A stretch of DNA of 64,000 bases, taken from NCBI RefSeq assembly GCF_002160865.1, contig NZ_NFLJ01000011.1, forward strand, positions 1 through 64,000. The letters run 5' to 3'. The stretch's first letter is position 1. Each line of letters opens with the position of its first letter. Both the position numbers and the translations under genes were made by a program. Below are positions 51,422-60,751 of the stretch, piece after piece. Origin of the DNA: Massiliimicrobium timonense (GTDB lineage: Bacteria; Bacillota_I; Bacilli_A; Erysipelotrichales; Coprobacillaceae). The notes under the pieces are model-generated. The model made no database searches, had not been told where the DNA came from, and saw only the letters and a program-made list of their open reading frames with translations.

Positions 51422-52459
51422 ATGAAAAAAGAAAATATAGCAAAATCTCTTATTTTATTGAGTCTATGTGCGATTTTATTATACTATGTGTATACATTGT
51501 TTCGTATTGGAGCACTTATCAGCTATCTTTTACGATTGATATTTCCATTGTTAATAGCTTTGTTTTTTCATTTCTTAATTGATCCTATTATTGATTATTT
51601 TACAAATGATCGTTTATCAAGAAAAATCGTTGTTACACATCTTTATTTATCATTTTCATTATTATTTATTCTAAGTTGTTATTTTCTTATTCCTTATTTA
51701 TTAGATCAATGTCTTTTATTTTATCATCGCATTTGTGATAGTCAAATCATGGTTAATCCCATCTTTTCAACATTTATTCATTTTTTAGAAGACTATCAGA
51801 TTATTAATTATTTTATTGATATTTTTAATGGTTGGACACAGGCCGTTATTTATTGGGCAGGTAATATATTAATTGCTTTAGGTATTTCTTTTTATTTATC
51901 TTATGATAATTTACATCTCATTGAAAAAACGATTATCTACTTACCTTTTGAAAAACAAGGTATCTGTATGCAAACACTAAAAAAACTCAAATTAACAACT
52001 TATCAATTTATGAAATCTATGATTTTAGATTTTATCTTTTTCTTTATCATGTGTTTGATACCTTTTTTCTTTATCAATCAAAATTATGCAATCTGGATTG
52101 CTTTATTTTTAGCTTTGACAAATCTGATTCCTTATGTTGGACCTTATATTGGTGGTATTCCTGTGATTATTTATGAGTTTTTTATTGATCAACATTTAGG
52201 TTATGCTTCTTTTGTTGTTGTTATGGTTTTACAATATCTGGAATCCTCCTATTTACAGCCTTATCTTTTTTCTAGAGGCATTCAAATACACCCCATCTAT
52301 CTTATTATAGCATTAACCTTCTTTGGTGATTTATTTGGTATTGTAGGTATGATCTTTTCACCATTATTGTTATCTTATGTGATTTTTCTTGTAGAATTAT
52401 TAAAGAATTTACATATTAGAGAAGATATTCAAAGAATAATGCATCATGAAAATGAATAA
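51422..52459 (+). CDS. AI-2E family transporter (PF01594)
   Basis: 345 aa, very hydrophobic, about eight transmembrane helices. The C-terminal part shows the family's NLIPYVGPYIGGIP motif and the LQYLESSYLQPYLFSRGIQIHP segment. Members export small molecules or act as Na+/H+ antiporters; the substrate cannot be inferred. ATG 51422 has GAGGAGG upstream; longer in-frame reading would run through the upstream terminator. Confidence 0.92.
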   Translation: MKKENIAKSLILLSLCAILLYYVYTLFRIGALISYLLRLIFPLLIALFFHFLIDPIIDYFTNDRLSRKIVVTHLYLSFSLLFILSCYFLIPYLLDQCLLFYHRICDSQIMVNPIFSTFIHFLEDYQIINYFIDIFNGWTQAVIYWAGNILIALGISFYLSYDNLHLIEKTIIYLPFEKQGICMQTLKKLKLTTYQFMKSMILDFIFFFIMCLIPFFFINQNYAIWIALFLALTNLIPYVGPYIGGIPVIIYEFFIDQHLGYASFVVVMVLQYLESSYLQPYLFSRGIQIHPIYLIIALTFFGDLFGIVGMIFSPLLLSYVIFLVELLKNLHIREDIQRIMHHENE

Positions 52460-52515
52460 GAATTTCTCAAATTTTCTTTTTATTATCATATATGATAATA
52501 AAGGGGTGTGAAATC

Positions 52516-53469
52516 ATGACAGCAACACATTATTTGGGTTTATTAGGAGGACTGGCTTTATTTCTTTTGGGAATGAATATGTTGTCACAAGGATTGACAT
52601 CAGGACTGGGAGAAAGATTAGAAATCATTCTTTTAAAATTAACCAATCATCGCATGAAAGCGATAGGAGTGGGTATACTTTTAACAGCTTTGATCCAAAG
52701 TTCTTCAGCTATGAGTGTGATATTGATTGGTTTTTTAAATGCTCATATTATGACTTTAAAAAGAGCAATATGGATTATGATGGGAGCCAACATTGGAACG
52801 ACTATTACTGGACAGATGATAGCCTTAGATATCGGTGCTTTTGCACCGGCATTATCATTTATAGGAGTTTTGTTTTATTTGATTAGTCAAGGTATCAAAC
52901 AGCTTATAGGTCAAGTCATGATGGCTTTAGGTCTTTTGTTTATGGGGTTAGAAATGATGTCACAATCCATGCTGCCATTACAACATTCCTCATGGGTTAT
53001 TGGTCTTTTTATGCAACTTCAAAATCCTTTATTATGTGTTGGTATGGGTATGTTATTTACGGCACTCATTCAAAGTTCATCAGCATCCGTAGGCATTTTA
53101 CAAATTTTAGCGATGCAACAGCTTGTTTCATTTCAACAGTCAGTTTATCTTTTATTAGGTTTTGACTTAGGAACCTGTATCACAGGTTTTTTAGCTTCTT
53201 TATCTGGTTGTCGTAATGGTAAACGTCTGGCTCTTTTTCATTTCCTTTTTAATCTTGTAGGAGCTATGAGTTTTCTTGTTTTATGTCAATGCCTACCTTT
53301 GATTGATATGATTAAAAATATATCACCCTTATCCCCAAACCATCAAATTGCCAATATGCATACTTTCTATAATATACTCACCACATTCATTGTTTTATTG
53401 TGTGAACCTTATTTAATGAAAGTCATTCAATGGATATATCCAAGTCACTATAAAAATCATGGAAAGTAG
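52516..53469 (+). CDS. Na+/phosphate cotransporter-like protein (NptA type, short)
   Basis: 317 aa. Two inverted repeats each contain the family motif QSSSA (ALIQSSSAMSV near residue 60 and ALIQSSSASVG near 187). It lacks the C-terminal PhoU-like domain present in longer relatives. Membrane protein with about eight to nine hydrophobic helices. ATG 52516 follows AAGGGGTG. Sodium-driven phosphate uptake is the family activity; it is not proven here. Confidence 0.9.
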   Translation: MTATHYLGLLGGLALFLLGMNMLSQGLTSGLGERLEIILLKLTNHRMKAIGVGILLTALIQSSSAMSVILIGFLNAHIMTLKRAIWIMMGANIGTTITGQMIALDIGAFAPALSFIGVLFYLISQGIKQLIGQVMMALGLLFMGLEMMSQSMLPLQHSSWVIGLFMQLQNPLLCVGMGMLFTALIQSSSASVGILQILAMQQLVSFQQSVYLLLGFDLGTCITGFLASLSGCRNGKRLALFHFLFNLVGAMSFLVLCQCLPLIDMIKNISPLSPNHQIANMHTFYNILTTFIVLLCEPYLMKVIQWIYPSHYKNHGK

Positions 53470-53475
53470 GAATCA

Positions 53476-54006
53476 ATGATGCGTAAAGTTATTTTATATA
53501 TTGCAATGAGTTTAGATGGATATATGGCTGATCAAGATGGTCGTATTGACTGGTTACATGGTGACAATACTTCATATCCACCAACTGAAAGCTACTATCA
53601 TCTTTTAAAACATGTTGATTGTGTCATTATGAGTGAAAAAGCTTTTCAAATGATGCAAAAGAAACTAGAGCAACAGATTCATCAGGGATTGAAAATTTAT
53701 GTTTTATCATCGATAACACAATTATCTTTTGATAATATTGTCTTTACTTTGGAAGATATCTGCACTTTAGTTAAAAGACTAAAACAAGAAGCTGGAAAGG
53801 ATATCTGGATTTGTGGAGGTCAACAATTTATTACTCCATTAATCCAAGCTAATATGATAGATGAGTATCATATTTCTATGATTCCTGCTTTAATTGGTAA
53901 AGGAGCACGTCTATTTGAAGACTTTGATCATGAAAAAAGATTATCTTTAATCAAGACATATGTTTATAATGGGATTGTTGATATTGAATATGAGAAGAAG
54001 TATTGA
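53476..54006 (+). CDS. Dihydrofolate reductase-like protein (RibD C-terminal family)
   Basis: 176 aa. NADPH-dependent reductase fold: VILYIAMSLDGYMAD at the N-terminus, then WICGGQQFITPLIQANMIDEYHISMIPALIGKG (in pieces, about 114-146), typical of YyaP/RibD_C proteins of unknown substrate. It starts 6 nt after the transporter gene with AGG upstream. Its last codons contain the -35 box of the alaS promoter. Confidence 0.9.
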   Translation: MMRKVILYIAMSLDGYMADQDGRIDWLHGDNTSYPPTESYYHLLKHVDCVIMSEKAFQMMQKKLEQQIHQGLKIYVLSSITQLSFDNIVFTLEDICTLVKRLKQEAGKDIWICGGQQFITPLIQANMIDEYHISMIPALIGKGARLFEDFDHEKRLSLIKTYVYNGIVDIEYEKKY

Positions 54007-54031
54007 TTTTTTATGATAAATTGGATATAAT
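54003..54031 (+). promoter_or_regulatory. Promoter of the T-box-alaS transcript
   Basis: -35 TTGATT at 54003-54008 and -10 TATAAT at 54026-54031, 17-bp spacer. Confidence 0.75.
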
Positions 54032-54037
54032 ATCAAA

Positions 54038-54256
54038 GTCAAATCGTTGAAGAAGAAAAGTATTTATAAGTGAACTTATAGAGAGGAAATGGTTGGTGCA
54101 AATTTCTAGAAGCTTATAAAGAAAGCTACCTTCTAAGAGTGATGAAAACATCAACGTATGTCGGCGTTAACGATTAAAGAGCATAATGAATATTCATTAT
54201 GAATGAGGATGGTACCGCGATAATAGTCGTTCCTTTTCAGGAATGACTTTTTTTAT
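54038..54256 (+). promoter_or_regulatory. T-box riboswitch (alanine) controlling alaS
   Basis: Leader RNA that binds uncharged tRNA-Ala and prevents termination. The conserved T-box core GGATGGTACCGCG lies at 54207-54219. The terminator is stem AGTCGTTCC (54225-54233) / GGAATGACT (54240-54248) followed by a T run. A stem I region spans about 54045-54140; GCT at 54125-54127 followed by A is the likely specifier codon. It ends 17 nt before the alaS start. Confidence 0.93.
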
Positions 54257-54272
54257 TCAAAGGAGGAAAATT

Positions 54273-56882
54273 ATGAAACAATTAACAGGAAATCAAGTAC
54301 GTCAGATGTTTTTGGATTTTTTTAAGTCTAAAGGACATATGATTGAACCAGGGGCATCATTGATTCCCCACAATGATCCTACTTTATTATGGATCAATGC
54401 TGGTGTTGCAGCATTAAAAAAATATTTTGATGGAACAGAAAAACCAGCTTGTAATCGTATTGCAAATGCACAAAAATCTATTCGTACAAATGATATTGAA
54501 AATGTAGGGAAAACTGCCAGACATCATACATTTTTTGAAATGTTAGGAAACTTCTCAATTGGAGATTATTTTAAAGAAGAAGCCATTCCTTTTGCTTGGG
54601 AGTTTTTAACAAGTCCAGAATGGATTGGGTTTGATAAAGACAAATTATATGTCAGTGTTTATACTGATGATGAAGATGCTTATCGTATTTGGACAGAAGT
54701 ATGTCATGTTGATCCAAGTCATATTTTAAAAACATATGATAACTTCTGGGAAATTGGTGAAGGACCAGGTGGACCAGATTCAGAAATTTTCTATGATCGT
54801 GGAGAAAAATATGATCCAGAAGGATTAGGAGAAAAACTATTCTTTGATGAAATGGAAAATGATCGTTACATTGAAGTATGGAATGTTGTCTTTTCACAAT
54901 ATGACTGCAACCCTGCCATTGATCGTAAAGAATATAAAGAATTACCACAAAAAAATATTGATACAGGAATGGGTCTTGAAAGACTTGTCAGCATTATTCA
55001 AGAGGGAGAAACAAACTTTGATACAGACTTGTTCTTGCCTATTATCCATGCGACTGAAAAGCTTGCAAAGGTTCCATATCAAGATAACAAAATGGCTTAT
55101 CGTGTGATTGCTGATCATATCCGTACTGTGACTTTTGCATTAAGCGATGGTGCGTTATTTGATAATGCTGGACGTGGTTATGTTTTAAGAAGAATTTTAA
55201 GACGTGCAGTACGTTATGGTAAAAAGATTGGTATTGATCATTCATTTATGTATGAACTAGTTGGTGTGGTTGCGGATATCATGAAAGATTTCTATGATTA
55301 TCTACCATCAAAAGTAGACTATGTCAGTGGTTTGGTGAAAAAAGAAGAAGAAGCATTCCACAAAACATTATCTAATGGTGAAAAATTATTAAATCAGATG
55401 TTACAAAAGAGTGAGAATTATTTATTAAATGGTCAAGATGCTTTTAAATTATATGATACATATGGTTTCCCATTAGAATTAACTGTAGAAATTGCTCAAG
55501 AATCAGGCTTTGAAGTCGATGAAGAAGGATTTAAAGCAGAAATGAAAGCGCAACAGGAACGTGCCAGAAATGCACGTGGAGATATGGAATCAATGTGTTC
55601 ACAAAAACCAGATTTAATGGCTTTTGATGAACCATCTGAATTTATCTATAATCCTGCACCAATTCAGGCAAAGGTCATTGCGACATTTGTTGATGGAGTC
55701 AAATGTGATGCGATTGATACAAAAGGTGAAATCATTTTAGATCAGACAACCTTCTATGCTGAAATGGGTGGTCAATGTGCTGATACAGGAACAATGAACA
55801 ATGAAAGTACTGATGTTAATGTGACTTATGTTTGTAAAGCTCCACATCAACAACATTTGCATACTATTCATGTGACAAACGGAAGTGTTAAAACAGGTGA
55901 TGTTCTTACACTTCATGTAGATATGAAAAAACGTGCTTTGATTACACATAATCATACAGCAACACATCTTTTACAAAAAGCGCTTAAAAATGTATTAGGA
56001 GATCATGTTTCACAGGCAGGTTCTTATGTTGATGATCAAAGATTGCGTTTTGACTTTACACATCCTCAAAAAGTAACAGATGAAGAATTGAAACAAGTAG
56101 AAGATCAAGTCAATGAACAGATTTTTAATGGTTTAGATGTTTGTATTCAATCTATGAGTAAAGATGAAGCAATGAAATCTGGAGCAATGGCTTTATTTGA
56201 TGAAAAATACGGTGATGTTGTACGTGTTGTCAGTGTCGGTGATTATTCTAAAGAATTATGTGGTGGATGCCATGTTTCTAATAGTATTGAAATTGGTATC
56301 TTTAAAATTGTTGGTGAAGAAAGCATTGGTTCTGGTGTTAGACGTATTGAAGCTGTCACATCTATTCAGGCTTACCGTGCTTTTAAAGAAAGTGAAGCTT
56401 TATTAAATCAGGTTCAAGATTTATTAAAAATTAAAAATAAGAATGAAACAATTGAAAAAGTAACACATTTTATCGAAGAAACAAATGAATTAAGAAAAGA
56501 AAGAAATCAATATTTAGATCAAATCAATGCCTTATCAGCAAAAGAACAGACAAAAAATATTGAAGATATTAATGGTGTTCAATTCCTATTTGTAGAAGAA
56601 AGTAAAGATGTTGCTTCAGCAAAACAAATGGCTTTTGATTTAAGAGATCAATTACAACATGGTTTTGTTGTGATGGTTAATACTTATGAAGGAAAAATCT
56701 CATATTTTGTGGCACTTACAAAATCTATGGTTAAAGATGGTTATAAGGCTGGAGATATGATAAAAACAATCAATCAAGTGACTAATGGTCGTGGTGGTGG
56801 AAAGCCAGACTTTGCTCAAGGTGGATGTCAGGACGCATCACAGATTAAGGAAGCTATTGCACAAATCAAAGCACAATTCTAA
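54273..56882 (+). CDS. alaS: Alanyl-tRNA synthetase
   Basis: 869 aa. Charges tRNA-Ala. Class II catalytic core at the N-terminus (NDPTLLWINAGVAALKKYF), editing domain with HNHTATHLLQKAL and CGGCHV zinc/editing motifs, and a C-terminal DHHA1-type end (GRGGGKPDFAQGG). ATG 54273 follows AAAGGAGG; an upstream in-frame start would lie inside the T-box terminator. It is the first gene of the conserved alaS-ireB-ruvX-DUF1292 group. Confidence 0.98.
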   Translation: MKQLTGNQVRQMFLDFFKSKGHMIEPGASLIPHNDPTLLWINAGVAALKKYFDGTEKPACNRIANAQKSIRTNDIENVGKTARHHTFFEMLGNFSIGDYFKEEAIPFAWEFLTSPEWIGFDKDKLYVSVYTDDEDAYRIWTEVCHVDPSHILKTYDNFWEIGEGPGGPDSEIFYDRGEKYDPEGLGEKLFFDEMENDRYIEVWNVVFSQYDCNPAIDRKEYKELPQKNIDTGMGLERLVSIIQEGETNFDTDLFLPIIHATEKLAKVPYQDNKMAYRVIADHIRTVTFALSDGALFDNAGRGYVLRRILRRAVRYGKKIGIDHSFMYELVGVVADIMKDFYDYLPSKVDYVSGLVKKEEEAFHKTLSNGEKLLNQMLQKSENYLLNGQDAFKLYDTYGFPLELTVEIAQESGFEVDEEGFKAEMKAQQERARNARGDMESMCSQKPDLMAFDEPSEFIYNPAPIQAKVIATFVDGVKCDAIDTKGEIILDQTTFYAEMGGQCADTGTMNNESTDVNVTYVCKAPHQQHLHTIHVTNGSVKTGDVLTLHVDMKKRALITHNHTATHLLQKALKNVLGDHVSQAGSYVDDQRLRFDFTHPQKVTDEELKQVEDQVNEQIFNGLDVCIQSMSKDEAMKSGAMALFDEKYGDVVRVVSVGDYSKELCGGCHVSNSIEIGIFKIVGEESIGSGVRRIEAVTSIQAYRAFKESEALLNQVQDLLKIKNKNETIEKVTHFIEETNELRKERNQYLDQINALSAKEQTKNIEDINGVQFLFVEESKDVASAKQMAFDLRDQLQHGFVVMVNTYEGKISYFVALTKSMVKDGYKAGDMIKTINQVTNGRGGGKPDFAQGGCQDASQIKEAIAQIKAQF

Positions 56883-56945
56883 GTTTTACTAGCAATTTGC
56901 AATTATTTAGTGTAATATAGATTATATAGATGGGAGGTAGTACAA

Positions 56946-57203
56946 ATGGGAAAAGATTTTACTCAAACACGTCTATTTAATTCAGAAGAAATTAAAAGAG
57001 AAGTTATCCATTCTCATTTAATGACAGTTGCTAATGCTTTAGATGAAAGAGGATATAATGCAGTTCATCAAATTGCTGGTTATTTGATTTCTAACGATCC
57101 TGCTTATATCTCAAGCCATAAAGGGGCACGTTCAATTATTCAACAGATTGATCGTGATGAGATTATTGAAGAACTTGTGAAGTTCTATCTGGAGTCTAAA
57201 TAG
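56946..57203 (+). CDS. ireB: IreB family regulatory phosphoprotein (UPF0297)
   Basis: 85 aa. In Enterococcus IreB is phosphorylated by the PASTA kinase IreK and modulates cephalosporin resistance. The N-terminal DFTQTRLF holds the known phosphorylated Thr pair region; the rest (ALDERGYNAVHQIAGYLISNDPAYI) matches the family closely. GGGAGG precedes the ATG, and the stop overlaps ruvX by one base. Confidence 0.96.
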   Translation: MGKDFTQTRLFNSEEIKREVIHSHLMTVANALDERGYNAVHQIAGYLISNDPAYISSHKGARSIIQQIDRDEIIEELVKFYLESK

Positions 57204-57625
57204 TGGAAAAAATATTAGGTTTAGATTTAGGTTCAAGAACTTGTGGGATTGCGATGAGTGATGCTTTGGGAATGATTGCTCATGGTGTTGAAACTTATCG
57301 ATTTGAAGAAAATAATTATAAGAGTGCTGCCAGACATATTCAAAAAATTGTTGAAGAACATCATATTCATACAATTGTTCTTGGTTTACCTAAACATATG
57401 AATGGTGATTTAGGAGAAAGAGCACAAATTTCTATGGCTTTTAAAGAAAGACTGGAAAAGATGATGGATGTTGAAGTTGTTTTGATTGATGAAAGATTAA
57501 CAACGGTGATGGCACAGAATCAATTGATTTTTGCAGATGTTTCTCGTAAAAAAAGAAAAAAAGTCATTGATAAGATGGCAGCTGTACAAATTTTACAAGG
57601 TTACTTAGATGGTCAAAGGAGATAA
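57203..57625 (+). CDS. ruvX: Putative Holliday junction resolvase RuvX (YqgF)
   Basis: 140 aa. RNase H-fold protein; YqgF members resolve Holliday junctions or mature pre-16S rRNA. The motifs GLDLGSRTCGIAMSDALG, VLGLPKHMNG and IDERLTTVMA carry the acidic residues. The start is GTG 57203, overlapping the ireB stop (TAGTG); there is no better start. Confidence 0.95.
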   Translation: MEKILGLDLGSRTCGIAMSDALGMIAHGVETYRFEENNYKSAARHIQKIVEEHHIHTIVLGLPKHMNGDLGERAQISMAFKERLEKMMDVEVVLIDERLTTVMAQNQLIFADVSRKKRKKVIDKMAAVQILQGYLDGQRR

Positions 57626-57627
57626 TC

Positions 57628-57876
57628 ATGGACGTTAATAAAATAAAGGTCATTGATGATGACGGTAATGAATTAGAATTTGATGTACTTTTTACTTTTG
57701 ATAGTGAAGATACTGGAAAAAAATATGTTTTATATTATGATGCAGATGATGAAGATGCACAAGTTTATTCATCTATCTATGATGATGAAGGAAACCTATA
57801 TCCTATTGAAACACCTGATGAATGGGATATGATTGAAGAAGTCTTTAACAGTTTTATGGCTGAAGATGAAGAATAA
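57628..57876 (+). CDS. DUF1292 family protein
   Basis: 82 aa, strongly acidic. Pattern DDDGNELEFDVLFTFDSEDTGKKYVLYYD (in part) is typical of the YrzB/DUF1292 family that follows ruvX in Firmicutes. Its function is unknown. It starts 2 nt after ruvX with AAGGAG upstream. Confidence 0.93.
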   Translation: MDVNKIKVIDDDGNELEFDVLFTFDSEDTGKKYVLYYDADDEDAQVYSSIYDDEGNLYPIETPDEWDMIEEVFNSFMAEDEE

Positions 57877-57896
57877 TAACATGGATTGGTATCACA

Positions 57897-57920
57897 GGGT
57901 AACTGATGTTACCCTTCTTT
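57897..57920 (+). terminator. Terminator after the DUF1292 gene
   Basis: Stem GGGTAAC (57897-57903) / GTTACCC (57908-57914), followed by TTCTTTATT. Confidence 0.75.
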
Positions 57921-57935
57921 ATTAAGGAGGAAAAT

Positions 57936-59009
57936 ATGGGATTATTTTTTAAAAAAAGAAAAGTCAAACCAATATTTGTAGGAAGTTATGGAAATGATCT
58001 AACAAGAGGAATCTATGTTTTTCATTTGGATATTGATAATGGGGAAATTTTAAAAAAGAAGTTTTATAAGTCATTAGCGAATCCTATTGCTATTTCTAAA
58101 CGTGAACGTTTTATTTATGTATGTTATAAAAATAATACAGGTAGACCTACAGATGGTGGATTATGGCAATACGCATCAATGGATTTACAATTTGGTTTAG
58201 TTGCCAAATCAACAGATCATGGAAAAACATATGTCAATAGTTATGTGAATGAAGATCGTACTTATGCTTATGCTGTGGATTACTATAATAGTGAAGTTGT
58301 CGTTATTGCTATTTTAAAACAGAAACTTATTAGAGTTGTTCAAACAATTAAACATACGGGAAGTAGTATTGATCCAAAACGTCAGAGTGAAGCTCATCCA
58401 TGCTTTATAGATATGACACCAGATCATAGAATGGTTGTCTGTGATTTGGGAACAGATGAGGTTGTTTTGTATGATATTGGTGAAAAAGGAAGACTTTATC
58501 GCAATGATGAACTGACTTTAAAATTAGAGGCGGGTTCTGGACCTAAGAAAATCATTTTCTCATCTGATGGACAATTTGCCTATGTTTTAAATGAATTATC
58601 AAGTCAAGTTTTTGTATATCGTTATCAGGATGGACAAATGTCTTTAGTGCAAAAAGTCATGACCTATCCAACAGATGAATATATAGGTCAAAATACAGCA
58701 ACTGATATTTTAATGAATGAAAAAGGAGATTATCTTTTCGTTTCTAACAGTGGTCATGATTCTATTACAACTTTTGAAGTTGATACAACAACAGGTATGT
58801 TGAATACAGTAGATAATACCGATACAGATGAAAAACCTGTACAAATGATTCTCGTTATTGATAAATATGTTGTTGTAGCTTGCCAAAAAGGTGGAACGAT
58901 TGAATCTTTTGAATTAAAACGTGGTGAATCTAAGGGCGTTTTATTTGAAACACATTTCAGTTATATGGTTGGTGAACCTGTTTGTTTGATTGAAGGAAGA
59001 GGATTATAA
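57936..59009 (+). CDS. pgl: Seven-bladed lactonase (6-phosphogluconolactonase-like)
   Basis: 357 aa. Beta-propeller of the YbhE/Pgl lactonase family (HPCFIDMTPDHRMVVCDLGTD, GSGPKKIIFSSDGQFAYVLNE, DYLFVSNSGHDSI repeats). Some members hydrolyse 6-phosphogluconolactone; others have different roles. There is no signal peptide but a basic N-terminus (GLFFKKRKVK). ATG 57936 follows AAGGAGG; no pentose-phosphate gene is adjacent, so the substrate is uncertain. Confidence 0.85.
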   Translation: MGLFFKKRKVKPIFVGSYGNDLTRGIYVFHLDIDNGEILKKKFYKSLANPIAISKRERFIYVCYKNNTGRPTDGGLWQYASMDLQFGLVAKSTDHGKTYVNSYVNEDRTYAYAVDYYNSEVVVIAILKQKLIRVVQTIKHTGSSIDPKRQSEAHPCFIDMTPDHRMVVCDLGTDEVVLYDIGEKGRLYRNDELTLKLEAGSGPKKIIFSSDGQFAYVLNELSSQVFVYRYQDGQMSLVQKVMTYPTDEYIGQNTATDILMNEKGDYLFVSNSGHDSITTFEVDTTTGMLNTVDNTDTDEKPVQMILVIDKYVVVACQKGGTIESFELKRGESKGVLFETHFSYMVGEPVCLIEGRGL

Positions 59010-59030
59010 GAGCAGAAATGCTCTTTTTTG
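59008..59030 (+). terminator. Terminator after the lactonase gene
   Basis: Stem AAGAGCA (59008-59014) / TGCTCTT (59019-59025), loop GAAA, followed by TTTTG. It overlaps the stop codon. Confidence 0.88.
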
Positions 59031-59109
59031 TTGAAATGGATAAAAAATGAGTGAAAGTTGATAATTCCTGCAAAATAACCTATAATAAATAAATGATGGA
59101 GGATGATTT

Positions 59110-60150
59110 ATGAAGAATAAGAAATTAATAGGAATCATTGCGGGTGTTGTCATTGTTTTCATTATAGGTGTTATTATTTTTTATAATGTTGGTATTTCTT
59201 CAGTGTCATCAAAAGATGAAGATGTGATTGTGACAGTTGAACAGGGTTCAACATCTTCTTCGATTCTTGATGCATTGGATGAAGCTGGGCTTGTTAAAAA
59301 TAAATTATGTGGGCAAATTTTCTTGAAATTGAATCGTTATGATCATTTACAGGCAAATACATATATATTGAATAAAAATATGTCATTATCTGATATTTTT
59401 TCATTGATAGAAAACCCTGATATTGATCATATTGTTTTATCTAAATTGACAATTAAAGAAGGAACAACAATTCCGGAGGTTGCCAAAGAATTTGCACAGA
59501 TTTTAAATATTTCTGATGATGAAGTGATTAAACAATGGGAAGATCAAGCATATTTAAAATCATTAATAGATGAATACTGGTTTATAGACGATAGTATTTT
59601 AAATTCAGAGATTCTTTATCCATTAGAAGGATATTTATATCCAGAAACTTACTATATTACTGAAAAAGAGCCGGATTTAAAAAGCATGACAAAATTAGCA
59701 TTAGATATGATGGATGAACAATTATCCGTTTATCGTAGAGATATTGAAAAATTAGGATGGACTCCTCATCAGTTTTTAACATTTGCTTCTATTGTTGAAA
59801 GAGAATCGTTATATGATGAAGATCGTCCTATAATTGCTGGTGTTTTTATGAATCGTTTAAATCAAGATATGTTATTACAAAGTGACATTACTGTTAATTA
59901 TGCATGGCAAAGAACAGGTGTTGATGTCAGTGTGGCTCATACACAAATTGATTCACGTTATAATACATATAAGTATACAGGATTACCTGTTGGACCAATC
60001 AGCACTATTTCTAAGGTGACTTTAGAGTCATGCATTCATTATAAACATCATGATTATCTCTATTTCTTTGCAAAAGAAGATGGAACTGTGATTTATAGTC
60101 GTACATATAAAGAACATAAACAAGTCGTAAAGGAGAATAAATGGTATTAA
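59110..60150 (+). CDS. mltG: Endolytic murein transglycosylase MltG
   Basis: 346 aa. Cuts nascent peptidoglycan and sets glycan length. An N-terminal membrane anchor (about residues 4-27) precedes a LysM-like region and the YceG catalytic domain, with the Glu of FASIVERES near residue 229 and the C-terminal GLPVGPISTISKV. GGAGGA precedes ATG 59110. It heads the group mltG-trmR-trhP1-trhP2-udk-greA. Confidence 0.96.
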   Translation: MKNKKLIGIIAGVVIVFIIGVIIFYNVGISSVSSKDEDVIVTVEQGSTSSSILDALDEAGLVKNKLCGQIFLKLNRYDHLQANTYILNKNMSLSDIFSLIENPDIDHIVLSKLTIKEGTTIPEVAKEFAQILNISDDEVIKQWEDQAYLKSLIDEYWFIDDSILNSEILYPLEGYLYPETYYITEKEPDLKSMTKLALDMMDEQLSVYRRDIEKLGWTPHQFLTFASIVERESLYDEDRPIIAGVFMNRLNQDMLLQSDITVNYAWQRTGVDVSVAHTQIDSRYNTYKYTGLPVGPISTISKVTLESCIHYKHHDYLYFFAKEDGTVIYSRTYKEHKQVVKENKWY

Positions 60151-60151
60151 T

Positions 60152-60751
60152 ATGTTGTCATTAGAAGAATTAGAACAGGATGCTTTAAGACGTCATATTC
60201 CTGTTATGCAAAAAGAAGGCATCTTCTTTTTGATTGAACAGTTAAATAAAAAAGGAGCATCATCATGTTTAGAAATTGGTTCAGCCATTGGTTATTCAGC
60301 TATGATGATGGTCACGCATGTAGATGATTTAAAAGTAGAAACTATTGAATTGGATAACGATCGTTATTTAGAAGCTGTTTGTCATATTCGTGAGCATCAT
60401 CTTGAACAAAGGATTACGATTCATCATCATGATGCTTTGACTTTTGATACACAATTATTACAACATGCTCCTTATGATTGTTTGTTTATTGATGCGGCTA
60501 AGGCTCAATATCAAAAGTTTTTTGAAAAATATGTTCCATTTGTCAAAGAGGATGGTATTATTGTTGTGGATAATTTGGACTTTCATGGGATGGTTTTTGA
60601 TATTGATCATATTAAAAATAGAAATACAAGACAACTTGTTAAAAAAATCAAAAGATTTAAAGATTGGATTTTTCAACATGAGAATTATGATGTTGAATAC
60701 TATGCTGTTGGAGATGGCATATGTGTTATTCAAAGAAAGGATCAAGAATGA
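60152..60751 (+). CDS. trmR: O-methyltransferase, TrmR-like (tRNA 5-hydroxyuridine methyltransferase)
   Basis: 199 aa. SAM-dependent methyltransferase with motif I in CLEIGSAIGYSAMMM, acidic VETIELD and DCLFIDAAKAQY. In Bacillus subtilis the gene at this position (yrrM) is TrmR, which methylates 5-hydroxyuridine at wobble position 34. The assignment rests on family and on identical gene order with trhP1/trhP2. It starts 1 nt after mltG and overlaps the next gene by 4 nt (ATGA). Confidence 0.88.
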   Translation: MLSLEELEQDALRRHIPVMQKEGIFFLIEQLNKKGASSCLEIGSAIGYSAMMMVTHVDDLKVETIELDNDRYLEAVCHIREHHLEQRITIHHHDALTFDTQLLQHAPYDCLFIDAAKAQYQKFFEKYVPFVKEDGIIVVDNLDFHGMVFDIDHIKNRNTRQLVKKIKRFKDWIFQHENYDVEYYAVGDGICVIQRKDQE

